Of a DNA stretch of 64,000 bases, positions 37,230 through 46,309 are shown piece after piece (positions within the stretch are counted from its first letter, which is position 1; each line of letters starts with the position of its first letter). A program made the position numbers and the translations under genes. This stretch comes from JAALKW01 sp963974485 (GTDB taxonomy: Bacteria; Pseudomonadota; Gammaproteobacteria; Legionellales; Legionellaceae): positions 1-64,000 of the forward strand of contig CAXBBS010000008.1 in NCBI GenBank assembly GCA_963974485.1, read 5' to 3'. The notes under the pieces were generated by a model that ran no database searches, was not told where the DNA came from, and worked only from the letters and a program-made list of their open reading frames with translations.

Positions 37230-37236
37230 TTTACCT

Positions 37237-38007
37237 ATGACTCAAACTCACCGTCCCCGTAAACGCTTTGGTCAAAATTTTTTAGAAGATTCGAGCATTA
37301 TCAGCCATATTTTAGATGCGATTCATCCAAGTTTCACAGATAACATGCTTGAAATTGGGCCGGGGCTCGGTGCGCTCACGCGCCCGTTACTTAAGTCTTT
37401 AAACACGTTAACTGCAATCGAAATTGATACCGATCTGCAAGACTATTTAGCCAAAATGCCCGAAGGTAAAAACAAACTCACCATCATATCTGCCGATGCT
37501 TTAACGGTTGATTTGGCGCCGTTTGGGCAAAAATTACGGGTCATCGGCAATTTACCGTATAATATTTCAACGCCTCTTTTATTTCATCTGCTCGAGCACG
37601 CCCCTCAGATTGAAGACATGCATTTTATGCTACAAGAAGAAGTGGTCAAACGATTAGCAGCACCACCGAATTGTAAAGCCTACGGCCGCTTAACCGTGAT
37701 GGTGCAAGCGCTTTGCCGTGTGGAAGCTTTGTTTACTGTACCTCCTACCGCATTCAACCCACCACCTAAAGTGCAATCGGCCATTGTGCGCATTACCCCC
37801 CACGCGGCTCAACCCGAACCTGAACTGATTGAAATTCTGAAGCCTTTACTGCTTCAGGCTTTCTCCACGCGCCGTAAAACATTGGGCAATACCTTAAAGC
37901 CCCTTATGTCTGCAAGTCAGCTCACCGAGCTTGGTATCGACCCTATCCGTCGCCCAGAAACCTTATCTGTGCAAGAATACTTGATGCTCGCTAAAACGCT
38001 TCAATAA
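37237..38007 (+). CDS. rsmA: 16S rRNA dimethyladenosine transferase RsmA (KsgA)
   Basis: 256 residues from ATG 37237; the longer frame from 37093 overlaps ubiB and is rejected. It begins with the family start RKRFGQNFLED, then the SAM motif EIGPGLGALT and the NLPYNIS catalytic motif. It dimethylates two adenosines near the 3' end of 16S rRNA. It lies 7 bases after ubiB. Confidence 0.96.
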   Translation: MTQTHRPRKRFGQNFLEDSSIISHILDAIHPSFTDNMLEIGPGLGALTRPLLKSLNTLTAIEIDTDLQDYLAKMPEGKNKLTIISADALTVDLAPFGQKLRVIGNLPYNISTPLLFHLLEHAPQIEDMHFMLQEEVVKRLAAPPNCKAYGRLTVMVQALCRVEALFTVPPTAFNPPPKVQSAIVRITPHAAQPEPELIEILKPLLLQAFSTRRKTLGNTLKPLMSASQLTELGIDPIRRPETLSVQEYLMLAKTLQ

Positions 38008-38098
38008 ACTCAGCCCTTTCAAACCTGCAGTTTTTTTTGCTCTATATATTATTAATTAAATTAACATATGGTCTGGCATATAGTGAAAAATAATATAG

Positions 38099-38209
38099 CT
38101 CCAAAATAGCCTTGATGACTACGACCAATATGTCAAAGACCAAATGTCCGAGCCAGAACAAAAAACAACAGACCTCAAAGACGATCCTAAATTCCCCACG
38201 CTAATGTAG
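38099..38209 (+). pseudogene. Short coding remnant in the rsmA downstream gap
   Basis: The gap 38008-38335 has no intact gene. One frame from about 38099 to TAG 38207-38209 reads NSLDDYDQYVKDQMSEP...KFPTLM, polar and protein-like, without start codon or ribosome site. It may be the tail of a lost gene. The rest of the gap is AT-rich. Confidence 0.3.
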
Positions 38210-38249
38210 GCACTATTTTTTATGGGCAATTCGCACCAAAGGTTAAAAA

Positions 38250-38278
38250 TTGACTTTCATGACGACTAATACTACAGT
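38250..38278 (+). promoter_or_regulatory. Promoter of the helical-repeat gene
   Basis: TTGACT (38250-38255), 17-base spacer, TACAGT (38273-38278), about 58 bases before ATG 38336. Confidence 0.5.
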
Positions 38279-38335
38279 TGTAATAATTGGAAATCGCACT
38301 GCGTTCATGCTTCATATTTAATCGGAGTCAATCAT

Positions 38336-39421
38336 ATGTCAACTCTCCACGAATATAATCGAGCCATATTTACCCAGCTCAAAAAAGATTACGATGCCTT
38401 GTCTTGGTTCGGTAAATTATTTTTCCCGAGCGCGTTGGCGACCAAGCTAACAGAGATAAACGATTCCGAAATCTCGACCAAAAACGCATTTGATATTTAT
38501 CAAACGTATACTCAGCATACCTGGTTCTTTCATAAGTGGTTTTTAAGCCCACTTTCGCGTTTTTCGAACACGGATTTCTGTCGTGCTCTTAACACGCTTC
38601 AAGCCGAAACATTCTTCACTAGAGCGGATGCGCAAGCCAATTTTGATGTCGTCGCGGGCAGTCCAAATCCAGCCGGCGCTGCTAAGGCCCTTCAAGAACT
38701 ACAAAGGCACCTCCTACTCTACTCCAGATCTCACCAGAAAAATCGAGACGCGATAACAAACCATGACAAACCGATAGAGGTTGCTCATGCCCTTATCACT
38801 CTCAAGGAAGTGGGATTGTTAAACCAAGACAGAAACATACCACCTGAGACTAGTGAAGAGACGCGGGCCTACTATCCGTCGCCTTTCCTGCCTGAAAGCT
38901 TTGCGTCACCCCGCAAGACCTATCAAGAGGAGATGAATCAGCACCCACACCCCGAGCTCGCGGCGGCGTGCCTCGTAGAACTCCATAAAAACAAGTTATT
39001 GTCAGCGAAGCATGCATCGGTTGTATTTAATCAAAAAGACCCTACAACGCTTAAATCTCTTCATGACGCCATTGATTCACTTAAACGATCACGCCTTTTA
39101 TCTCAACCAGACGTTGTTACTGCAGTGAGCAAGAACAACGATCCTAGGTCGGCGGCTTTGGCCTTGTCTTACCTCAATGACAAGAATCTTTTATCCCAGG
39201 AGAACATTGAATCGGTGTGTTCCGCAGAACGTCCCAGCAAAACTGCGCATGATCTTATTCAACGTGTTACACGCGAAGATCAAAACAACACAAGTGTGCC
39301 AAACACATCACAAACGCAGCCTTCGACCTCACCTCATTTTTTTAAAAGCAACAACACGCTCGATCCCACATCATCATCTGAACCCGAACCATCGAACTCA
39401 ACCCATCGCCCAGGCTCGTAA
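38336..39421 (+). CDS. Helical-hairpin repeat protein, effector candidate
   Basis: 361 residues, cytoplasmic. From about residue 105 to 315 it has several copies of a 35-43 residue unit in which a Pro/Asp start is followed by an Ala/Leu helix, a LLSQ or LLNQ turn and a second helix (for example AALALSYLNDKNLLSQENI and KSLHDAIDSLKRSRLLSQPD). Similar LL-turn repeats occur in Legionellales effector proteins. The tail is Ser/Pro-rich (SEPEPSNSTHRPGS). CGGAG precedes the ATG. Function unknown. Confidence 0.75.
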   Translation: MSTLHEYNRAIFTQLKKDYDALSWFGKLFFPSALATKLTEINDSEISTKNAFDIYQTYTQHTWFFHKWFLSPLSRFSNTDFCRALNTLQAETFFTRADAQANFDVVAGSPNPAGAAKALQELQRHLLLYSRSHQKNRDAITNHDKPIEVAHALITLKEVGLLNQDRNIPPETSEETRAYYPSPFLPESFASPRKTYQEEMNQHPHPELAAACLVELHKNKLLSAKHASVVFNQKDPTTLKSLHDAIDSLKRSRLLSQPDVVTAVSKNNDPRSAALALSYLNDKNLLSQENIESVCSAERPSKTAHDLIQRVTREDQNNTSVPNTSQTQPSTSPHFFKSNNTLDPTSSSEPEPSNSTHRPGS

Positions 39422-39453
39422 GTCTTTGTTGTTCTTCATCCCTCAGCATCACC

Positions 39454-39476
39454 ATGCCGCGGCTTGTCCGTGGCAT
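39454..39476. repeat. Hairpin ATGCCGCGG-CTTGT-CCGTGGCAT
   Basis: A 9-bp stem (one G-T pair) with a 5-base loop in the gap after the helical-repeat gene. It shares GCTTGTCCG with the hairpin at 28944-28979. It resembles palindromic repeats of the form GCCGCGG-CTTGT-CCGCGGC seen in many proteobacterial genomes. Confidence 0.55.
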
Positions 39477-39571
39477 CAAAAGATTTAAAATGAACCTATA
39501 CAAACCCGCGAACTTTACAAATTAATCCTGTAGAATAACTCCAGCGCCTTATGACTTGATTGGAGACCTGT

Positions 39572-40822
39572 GTGTTTGAGCGTAAAAAAATAACCAGCCA
39601 TCATGCATCGAAGCACAAAATGACGGCTATTCTACCGCCCCAGCGTTTGCTGACTGAAGGTAAGCGTCCTGAGCGCATTCAAAGCATCAAAAAAGCCAGT
39701 TTTTTAGAGCCGTCGCGCTTTGACACCTTATGCCAAAGCTTGTTACAGCACATGCTAAATTACACACAACAACTTCCAGAAACAACCAACAGTTATTTTT
39801 CATCTCCCGGCGGCTTATTTGATCACGCTCTAGACCGTACTGTTGCCGCTGTTGAATTATTTAAAACCGTGGTCTTAGCCAATCCTGAGTCCCATCTATC
39901 CGAAGATCAACAGTTATGGTGGTACGCACTTTTTTCTGCAGGATTATTGCGTGGCATCGGTAAATTACCGCTTGATTACGCAATTGAACTCTATAACGAA
40001 AAAAATCAGGTGATCAAATGCTGGGAGCCTTTGCTTGAACCCCTGGCTAAAACGGCCCGTCACTATCATTTTGAGATCATCAACAGCGATCACGATGATA
40101 TACTGCGTCGCAGGCTTAATATTATTTTTGCACAACAACTGATGCCTAAAGAAGGCTTTGCCTGGCTCACAAAAAATTTAGATGTATTTGCCGTGTGGCT
40201 TGAGCTCTTAAGCGAAGACTCCGCTTCTTCAGGAACCTTGGCACTTATTTTAGATCGCGCCGATGCCATAGCCATTCAAAACGACCTGCTTGAACACCTA
40301 CCCCCGCATCATCATCTTGAACCATCAGCCAGACGTATTAACACCTTTGTTGATAACCCAACAGCAACACCGGGCGATCGCGAGCGACTCGCCGGCGCAG
40401 AGTTTATTCAATGGCTCCTCGCCGCCCTTGAGGCAAATAAACTCACCATGAACCAGGTCCCGTTATTAACCGTTGCAGGTGGCACCATGATAGGTCCTGA
40501 AGCTTTTAAACTCTTTGTTCGCGAGCACCCCGAATTTAAAAATTGGCTGGCTGTTCGACAAGGTGTGATGGCTTTAGGTCTGCACGAACCCGCACTCGAC
40601 GGCACGCCCGCTGAAAAAGGCCTGCTGATCAAAGGCTCCGTTGCCCTACCTCACAGCTTTAAGTTAAAAACATCCAATGCAGCTGAAGCTGCACGTACCA
40701 CAGCCCTCGAGCATATAAGCAATAATCAAATAGAACAATTATCCAAATCAGGTCAATGGGAAAAAAGATTAGAACAAGTATCTATATCTAGGCTGATTCC
40801 TTCAGCAAAACCTTATGGTTGA
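39572..40822 (+). CDS. TraI_2 domain protein (orphan relaxase/HD-like)
   Basis: 416 residues from GTG 39572, chosen because GGAG lies 6 bases upstream. It has the conserved pattern of the TraI_2 domain (PF07514-like) of integrative-element relaxases: GGLFDHALDRTVAAVELFK, WWYALFSAGLLRGIGKLPLD, and the C-terminal AGAEFIQWLLAALEANKLTMNQVP. In several places where an HD hydrolase would have His-Asp the residues differ (LLRGIGK rather than LLHDIGK), so catalytic activity is doubtful. No other conjugation genes are near. The end overlaps apaH. Confidence 0.75.
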   Translation: MFERKKITSHHASKHKMTAILPPQRLLTEGKRPERIQSIKKASFLEPSRFDTLCQSLLQHMLNYTQQLPETTNSYFSSPGGLFDHALDRTVAAVELFKTVVLANPESHLSEDQQLWWYALFSAGLLRGIGKLPLDYAIELYNEKNQVIKCWEPLLEPLAKTARHYHFEIINSDHDDILRRRLNIIFAQQLMPKEGFAWLTKNLDVFAVWLELLSEDSASSGTLALILDRADAIAIQNDLLEHLPPHHHLEPSARRINTFVDNPTATPGDRERLAGAEFIQWLLAALEANKLTMNQVPLLTVAGGTMIGPEAFKLFVREHPEFKNWLAVRQGVMALGLHEPALDGTPAEKGLLIKGSVALPHSFKLKTSNAAEAARTTALEHISNNQIEQLSKSGQWEKRLEQVSISRLIPSAKPYG

Positions 40823-41624
40823 TTACGCCCTAGGAGACATACAGGGCTGCTTTGATGCACTGCAACACCTGCTTAAAAAAATTCAGTTTGATGATCATAC
40901 CGATCGACTTTGGTTTGTCGGTGATTTAGTCAATCGCGGGCCAAAATCACTTGAAACATTACGTTTTATTAAAAATCTACCGATAACACCTCGTATTACA
41001 CTGGGCAATCATGATTTGCATCTGCTCTGCCAAATATTTTTACCTAACCAGCAACCTAAACCCGATGATACGCTTACAGAAATATTAAACGCACCGGACC
41101 GTGACGAACTTGGGCATTGGCTTCGCACTCAACCTCTATTGCATCACGATCCAGATTTAAATATTGTCATGACGCATGCAGGCATAGCCCCTTGTTGGAA
41201 TCTTGAAGAAGCCAAAGCGCATGCCCAAGAACTCGAATTAGCGCTTGCTGGCGAACATTATTTAGATTTTTTGACACACATGTACGGCAACACACCGAAT
41301 TATCTATCCAACAATATAACGCCTATCGAACGACTCCGTGTGATTTGTAACTATTTCACACGCATGCGTTTTTGTGATGCTGACGGGCATTTAGAACTTG
41401 CATGCAAAGGCGCACCTAACGCTCCTCCACCCCACACCTACCCTTGGTATGCAGTCCCCACGCGTTGTGATGTTCATGAAGATATCATCTTTGGTCACTG
41501 GGCCGCCTTACAAGGCCGTTGCCCCATCAAAAACATTCATGCGATAGATACAGGCTGTGTTTGGGGTGGCCCGCTTACGGCGTTACGCCTGCAAGATAAA
41601 AAACGTTTTTGTATTTTTATTTGA
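40815..41624 (+). CDS. apaH: Symmetrical Ap4A hydrolase ApaH
   Basis: 269 residues; splits diadenosine tetraphosphate into two ADP. Metallophosphatase motifs: GDIQGC, GDLVNRGP, GNHD and THAG. It overlaps the TraI_2 gene by 8 bases, so it is co-translated with it. In many relatives it sits close to rsmA, as here. Confidence 0.96.
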   Translation: MVDYALGDIQGCFDALQHLLKKIQFDDHTDRLWFVGDLVNRGPKSLETLRFIKNLPITPRITLGNHDLHLLCQIFLPNQQPKPDDTLTEILNAPDRDELGHWLRTQPLLHHDPDLNIVMTHAGIAPCWNLEEAKAHAQELELALAGEHYLDFLTHMYGNTPNYLSNNITPIERLRVICNYFTRMRFCDADGHLELACKGAPNAPPPHTYPWYAVPTRCDVHEDIIFGHWAALQGRCPIKNIHAIDTGCVWGGPLTALRLQDKKRFCIFI

Positions 41625-41699
41625 ATTTCTGCCAATCCTCTACCACACTTAATACTAAGCAACCTGCCGTACAATAGCTCACGAAGAAGGAGACACGGA

Positions 41700-42680
41700 A
41701 TGAGAATACCTGCGCTTATCACTGCCATCTGTATCAGTTCGCTCACATCGAACCAAGCCCTTGCCAATCAAACCCCATGGCCTACCTGGCTTGCCGAAGT
41801 CAAACAAGAAGCACTTGACGATGGTATATCACCTGATGTGATTCAGGCCGCATTTGAAGGCGTACATGAACCCAGTCGACGCATCAAAAACTTAGCACAC
41901 TCACAGCCCGAGCATCGCTTAAGCTATTATAAATACAGAAACTCTCGGATCAATGCTTATCGAATTAATCTCGGACGTAAAAAATACAAACAGCATCAGC
42001 AGCTCTTAGAAGATATTGGCCAACGTTTCGGTGTTGACCCATGCTTTATTGTTTCGTTCTGGGGGCTTGAAACCAGTTACGGTGGCTATATGGGCAATTT
42101 CCCGGTGATTAAATCACTCACAACACTGGCTTATGATTCCAAACGTTCTAAATTTTTTCGCCATGAACTTTTTACAGCGCTGCATATCTTAAACGATGGG
42201 CATGTTGATCTGAAGCACTTCAAAGGTGAGTGGGCAGGTGCATCTGGCCATCCACAATTTCTTCCTTCCAGCTGGGTTCAATATGCGGTGGATTATGATG
42301 GCGATGGCCGTCGTGATATTTGGACGTCTAAACCTGACGCGCTTGCATCCATTGCGAATTACATGAAAGGCAAAGGCTGGCGACAAGGCGAACCTTGGGC
42401 GATTCATGTAAAACTACCCAAAAACTTTGATGACAAACTGGAAGGCAAGTCGACCATCAAAACCGTACGGGAATGGGAAGCTTTAGGCGTGCGCACAACA
42501 CAAGGTGGAGCTTTGCCCCGACCTGATTTAGAGGCAAGTATTATTCAACCACATGGCGGGCCAGTATTTTTGGCTTATCCGAACTACAAGATGATTCTTC
42601 GGTATAATAATTCGATTTATTATGCCGGCGCGGTAGGTTATCTTGCGGATAAAATCTGCCATCGTAAGACAGAAGAATAA
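41700..42680 (+). CDS. mltB: Lytic murein transglycosylase B family
   Basis: 326 residues. Signal peptide (ALITAICISSLTSNQALA) without a lipobox Cys, so a soluble periplasmic form. The catalytic Glu is in SFWGLETSYGG, and the family block GHPQFLPSSWVQYAVDYDGD follows. It cleaves peptidoglycan to 1,6-anhydro products. Confidence 0.93.
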   Translation: MRIPALITAICISSLTSNQALANQTPWPTWLAEVKQEALDDGISPDVIQAAFEGVHEPSRRIKNLAHSQPEHRLSYYKYRNSRINAYRINLGRKKYKQHQQLLEDIGQRFGVDPCFIVSFWGLETSYGGYMGNFPVIKSLTTLAYDSKRSKFFRHELFTALHILNDGHVDLKHFKGEWAGASGHPQFLPSSWVQYAVDYDGDGRRDIWTSKPDALASIANYMKGKGWRQGEPWAIHVKLPKNFDDKLEGKSTIKTVREWEALGVRTTQGGALPRPDLEASIIQPHGGPVFLAYPNYKMILRYNNSIYYAGAVGYLADKICHRKTEE

Positions 42681-42685
42681 AGAAC

Positions 42686-43000
42686 ATGTCTCAGGCGAAG
42701 TTTAATCTTGGTGAGGTGGTCTTGCACAAACAACAAGGCTACCGAGCCCTTGTGGTGGATATCGATCCGATGTTCCAAGCATCAGGTCGATACAACCCAC
42801 AGGCAAACACACGGACGTTTGCACATCAGCACCCCTGGTATCGGCTTTTAGTGGATGACAGCAGTCAAGTAACTTACGTCGAAGAACCAAATTTAATACG
42901 TGATCCTAAACCATTATCTAAACCATTCGAGAACCCACGGATTCTTGAATATTTAAAAAAATACAACAATATCTATCAGCCGAACAAACCGTTTCATTAA
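42686..43000 (+). CDS. hspQ: Heat-shock / hemimethylated-DNA-binding protein HspQ
   Basis: 104 residues, YccV-like fold: KFNLGEVVLHKQQGYRALVVDIDP, HPWYRLLVDDS and the C-terminal helix. It modulates Lon-dependent proteolysis. 5 bases after mltB, so probably in the same transcript. Confidence 0.93.
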   Translation: MSQAKFNLGEVVLHKQQGYRALVVDIDPMFQASGRYNPQANTRTFAHQHPWYRLLVDDSSQVTYVEEPNLIRDPKPLSKPFENPRILEYLKKYNNIYQPNKPFH

Positions 43001-43021
43001 AAATGATTTAGCATATGCAGG

Positions 43022-43312
43022 CTATTTACTTGATTCAACCGTCTTTTTTAATTTACTACCGGGCTTAAACGTCACAACACGCCGTGCTGTTACGGGAACC
43101 ATGTCGCCAGTCTTGGGGTTACGCCCTGGGCGCGCTGTTTTATCCCGTAAGATAAAATTTCCAAACCCAGACAGTTTAACATCATGCCCCTGCTCCAATG
43201 CGTCACGAATGGACTCAAAAAACTCATCAACAATGAGGCGGGCATCCGGTTTAGTTAGCGCCAACTCATCGCATAATATTTCAACCAATCGAGCTTTGCT
43301 TAATGAACTCAC
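43022..43312 (-). CDS. ihfA: Integration host factor alpha subunit
   Basis: 96 residues, GTG start behind AAGGA. HU/IHF fold with KLSGFGNFILRDK and the DNA-intercalating arm RPGRNPKTGDMVPVTARRVVTF. Closer to IhfA than to HU. It stands apart from pheT, its usual partner in other species. Confidence 0.93.
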   Translation of the reverse strand: MSSLSKARLVEILCDELALTKPDARLIVDEFFESIRDALEQGHDVKLSGFGNFILRDKTARPGRNPKTGDMVPVTARRVVTFKPGSKLKKTVESSK

Positions 43313-43329
43313 GATTTATTCCTTATCAT

Positions 43330-43349
43330 GATAACTAATTGATAACTAA
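43330..43349 (-). promoter_or_regulatory. Direct repeat GATAACTAA x2 before ihfA
   Basis: GATAACTAA at 43330-43338 and 43341-43349, an 11-base (one helical turn) spacing, next to the palindrome TTATCATGATAA (43323-43334). A TATACT lies beyond it on the coding strand, so the repeats fall in the leader or early promoter of ihfA. Confidence 0.4.
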
Positions 43350-43411
43350 ATAGTTTGAGTATAACACACTATTGAAAAGTTACGAGTCTGTGTTGACATC
43401 GCAAGATTTTT

Positions 43412-43524
43412 TGTGGGTAAGTTTCAAAAAAGTCAATGCCTTTTTTATGGACATATGTAACCTATTGATTTATATGGATTTTTACCATATCGCGGAATTT
43501 AGCTTTGCTTGGGGCTGTGGATAA
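43412..43524. promoter_or_regulatory. DnaA-box-like sites in the atp-ihfA gap
   Basis: TGTGGATAA (43516-43524) is a perfect DnaA box (TTATCCACA on the other strand). TGTGGGTAA (43412-43420) matches with one change in the same orientation. The surrounding 150 bases are AT-rich. Confidence 0.4.
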
Positions 43525-43534
43525 CTTTGTGTGC

Positions 43535-43565
43535 AAAACAAGACTCAAGCTGTCAAGCTTAAGTC
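43535..43565 (-). terminator. Rho-independent terminator of the atp operon
   Basis: Reading leftward after atpC: GACTTAAGCT (43565-43556), 4-base loop, AGCTTGAGTC (43551-43542; one G-T pair), then TTGTTTT. It lies about 20 bases after the atpC stop. Confidence 0.8.
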
Positions 43566-43585
43566 CTGTTGCATTATTTTAAATG

Positions 43586-44008
43586 TTACTTGAGTTGTTT
43601 TCGAACTTTTTGAATTGCTCTGATTTGAGCAATTGCACGTGCTAATTCAACCGACGCCCGAGAATAATCAATGTCAGAGTTTTTATCGGCCATCGCCTCT
43701 TCGGCGCGAGCTTTTGCTTCTAAAGCAACGGCTTCATCTAAAGAGTCCGCACGTTCGACCGTATCAGCTAAAACACTCACACAATTAGGTTGAACTTCAA
43801 GAATACCGCCAGAAACATAAAAAATATCTTCTTGACCGCCTATTTGCGTCACCCGAATCTCACCAGGCTTTAACACCGTTAAGAGCGGTGCGTGGCCTGG
43901 GACGACGCCTAACTCACCCAACTCACCCGTCGCAATGACCATCTCAACGGGGCCTGAGTAAATAGCTTTTTCTGCGCTAACAATATCTAGATGCATCGTA
44001 TTCGCCAT
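43586..44008 (-). CDS. atpC: ATP synthase F1 epsilon subunit
   Basis: 140 residues from ATG 44008 (MANTMHLDIVSAEKAIYSG); a TTG three codons earlier is rejected. Beta-barrel domain with GELGVVPGHAPLL and a C-terminal helical hairpin that inhibits ATP hydrolysis. Last gene of the operon. Confidence 0.96.
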   Translation of the reverse strand: MANTMHLDIVSAEKAIYSGPVEMVIATGELGELGVVPGHAPLLTVLKPGEIRVTQIGGQEDIFYVSGGILEVQPNCVSVLADTVERADSLDEAVALEAKARAEEAMADKNSDIDYSRASVELARAIAQIRAIQKVRKQLK

Positions 44009-44019
44009 AACATCCAACC

Positions 44020-45396
44020 TTATAACGTTTTTGCTTTAGCAACAGCTTCTTCGATGGAACCGACCATATAAAATGCTTGCTCGGGTAAGTCATCGTATTC
44101 ACCGGCTAAAATGCCTTGAAACGCTTGAATGGTATCCGACAACGGTACGTATTTTCCTGGTGAGCCAGTGAATACCTCTGCCACGAAGAACGGTTGAGAC
44201 AAAAAGCGCTGAATTTTACGAGCACGTGTCACCGTACGTTTATCGTCTTCTGAAAGCTCATCCATACCAAGAATTGCAATAATATCTTTCAATTCTTTAT
44301 AGCGTTGTAATGTTTGCTGAACACCTCGCGCCGTATCATAATGCGCCTGGCCTACGACCAACGGATCAAGCTGACGTGAAGATGAATCCAGTGGATCAAC
44401 CGCTGGGTAAATACCAAGCTCAGCAATTTGACGCGACAAGACAACCGTTGCATCCAAATGTGCAAACGTTGTCGCAGGAGATGGATCGGTCAAGTCATCC
44501 GCAGGTACATAGACCGCTTGAATCGAGGTAATCGAACCGGTTTTAGTCGAAGTAATACGCTCTTGAAGCATACCCATTTCTTCGGCTAACGTTGGTTGAT
44601 AACCTACCGCAGATGGCATACGTCCGAGCAGTGCTGATACTTCAACCCCTGCAAGCGTATAACGATAAATATTATCGACAAATAATAAAACATCACGGCC
44701 TTCATCACGGAATTTTTCAGCCATGGTCAAGCCGGTTAACGCAACACGTAAACGGTTACCGGGAGGCTCGTTCATTTGTCCGTATACCAACGATACTTTA
44801 TCAAGCACGTTAGAGTCTTTCATTTCATGATAGAAATCGTTTCCTTCACGGGTACGCTCACCCACACCAGCAAACACAGAATAACCACTGTGCTCAATAG
44901 CAATGTTTCGAATCAATTCCATCATGTTGACGGTTTTACCTACACCGGCGCCACCAAAAAGACCGACTTTACCACCTTTAGCAAAAGGGCAAAGCAAATC
45001 AATCACTTTAATACCTGTTTCAAGTAACTCTTGGCTACTGGCTTGCTCATCATAGCTCGGTGGTGCACGATGAATGGGTGCTTCTTCTTCAGCACCAATA
45101 GGACCTGCGTTATCAATAGGGCGACCCAATACATTCATAATGCGACCCAGGGTTTTTTTACCCACAGGAACTTGAATCGGTTGATTGGTGTTATGTACAG
45201 AAAGACCACGTTTCAAACCATCGGTCGTTCCCATAGCAATGGTACGTACCACACCATCACCCAGCTGTTGCTGAACTTCAAACACCAAATCACTCTCTAC
45301 GAGTTTCAATGCATCATTAATTTTAGGCACGCTCTGACGTGGAAACTCAACGTCAACGACTGCACCAATTACTTGAACTACTGTTCCTACGCTCAT
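44020..45396 (-). CDS. atpD: ATP synthase F1 beta subunit
   Basis: 458 residues. Catalytic subunit with P-loop GGAGVGKTVNM, GERTREGNDFYHE and the VLLFVDNIYRYTLAG block. GAGGG favours the second of two adjacent ATGs (45396). Confidence 0.98.
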   Translation of the reverse strand: MSVGTVVQVIGAVVDVEFPRQSVPKINDALKLVESDLVFEVQQQLGDGVVRTIAMGTTDGLKRGLSVHNTNQPIQVPVGKKTLGRIMNVLGRPIDNAGPIGAEEEAPIHRAPPSYDEQASSQELLETGIKVIDLLCPFAKGGKVGLFGGAGVGKTVNMMELIRNIAIEHSGYSVFAGVGERTREGNDFYHEMKDSNVLDKVSLVYGQMNEPPGNRLRVALTGLTMAEKFRDEGRDVLLFVDNIYRYTLAGVEVSALLGRMPSAVGYQPTLAEEMGMLQERITSTKTGSITSIQAVYVPADDLTDPSPATTFAHLDATVVLSRQIAELGIYPAVDPLDSSSRQLDPLVVGQAHYDTARGVQQTLQRYKELKDIIAILGMDELSEDDKRTVTRARKIQRFLSQPFFVAEVFTGSPGKYVPLSDTIQAFQGILAGEYDDLPEQAFYMVGSIEEAVAKAKTL

Positions 45397-45407
45397 CATC
45401 TGCCCTC

Positions 45408-46274
45408 TTATAACGCGTCTGCACCACCGACAATTTCCGCCAATTCCTGGGTAATCGCGGCTTGTCGAGCTTTATTATATGCCAATTGAAATGTTTTGAT
45501 TAAATCGCCCGCGTTGTCTGTCGCGCTTTTCATGGCAATCATTTTAGCTGCTTGCTCACATGCAATGTTCTCAACCACAGCTTGGTACACTTGTAACTCG
45601 ATAAAACGTGTTAACAAATCATCCAAAAGTGATTTCGCTTCAGGCTCATAAATATAATCCCAATGATGCCCCAGTGACTCACTATCTTCATCTGAAACAG
45701 GCAAAGGCAGCAGCGACTTCATCACAGGCTTCTGCGTCATGGTATTTACAAACTCGTTAGAAATAACATGCAAGGCATCAATTTCGCCCTGTTCAAACGC
45801 GTCCAGCATGACTTTAACAGCACCAATCATGTCGCCCACATTCGGTGTATCACCGAGCTGAACAACCGACGCCATAACCTGCCCACCAACGCGCTTAAAA
45901 AACGCCTGACCTTTACGACCGACCACGCATAAACGAATTTCTTGACCTGCCTCGTGCCAGCTACGCATATTGCGGATGGTTTCACGCAGTAAATTTGCAT
46001 TCAAACCGCCACATAAACCACGATCAGATGTGACAACAATTAAACCTACACGTTTTTGCTCGCGTACGTCCATAAAGGCGTGTCGATACTCTGCGTTCGC
46101 CCGTGCCAGATGCCTAACCACATCATAGAGCTTGGTTGCATACGGTTTAGAAGCGCGCATGCGATCTTGGGTTTTACGCATTTTACTCGCCGCGACCATT
46201 TCCATGGCACGCGTGATTTTTTGCGTATTTTTAATGCTCCCAATCTTAGAGCGGATTTCTTTTGCTCCAGCCAT
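45408..46274 (-). CDS. atpG: ATP synthase F1 gamma subunit
   Basis: 288 residues from ATG 46274. The N-terminal AGAKEIRSKIGSIKNTQKIT and the C-terminal MKSATDNAGDLIKTFQLAYNKARQAAITQELAEI helices form the rotor shaft. Confidence 0.97.
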   Translation of the reverse strand: MAGAKEIRSKIGSIKNTQKITRAMEMVAASKMRKTQDRMRASKPYATKLYDVVRHLARANAEYRHAFMDVREQKRVGLIVVTSDRGLCGGLNANLLRETIRNMRSWHEAGQEIRLCVVGRKGQAFFKRVGGQVMASVVQLGDTPNVGDMIGAVKVMLDAFEQGEIDALHVISNEFVNTMTQKPVMKSLLPLPVSDEDSESLGHHWDYIYEPEAKSLLDDLLTRFIELQVYQAVVENIACEQAAKMIAMKSATDNAGDLIKTFQLAYNKARQAAITQELAEIVGGADAL

Positions 46275-46309
46275 CAATCTTCTACCTGTTTGGGGAGACC
46301 CCGGTTATT

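Noticed and set aside
37093..37236. N-terminal extension of RsmA
   Set aside because: It is the ubiB sequence in another frame; RsmA starts at RKRFGQNFL just after ATG 37237.
39572..40822. Evidence for an integrative conjugative element
   Set aside because: Only one relaxase-like domain; no integrase, att repeats, coupling protein or pilus genes nearby.
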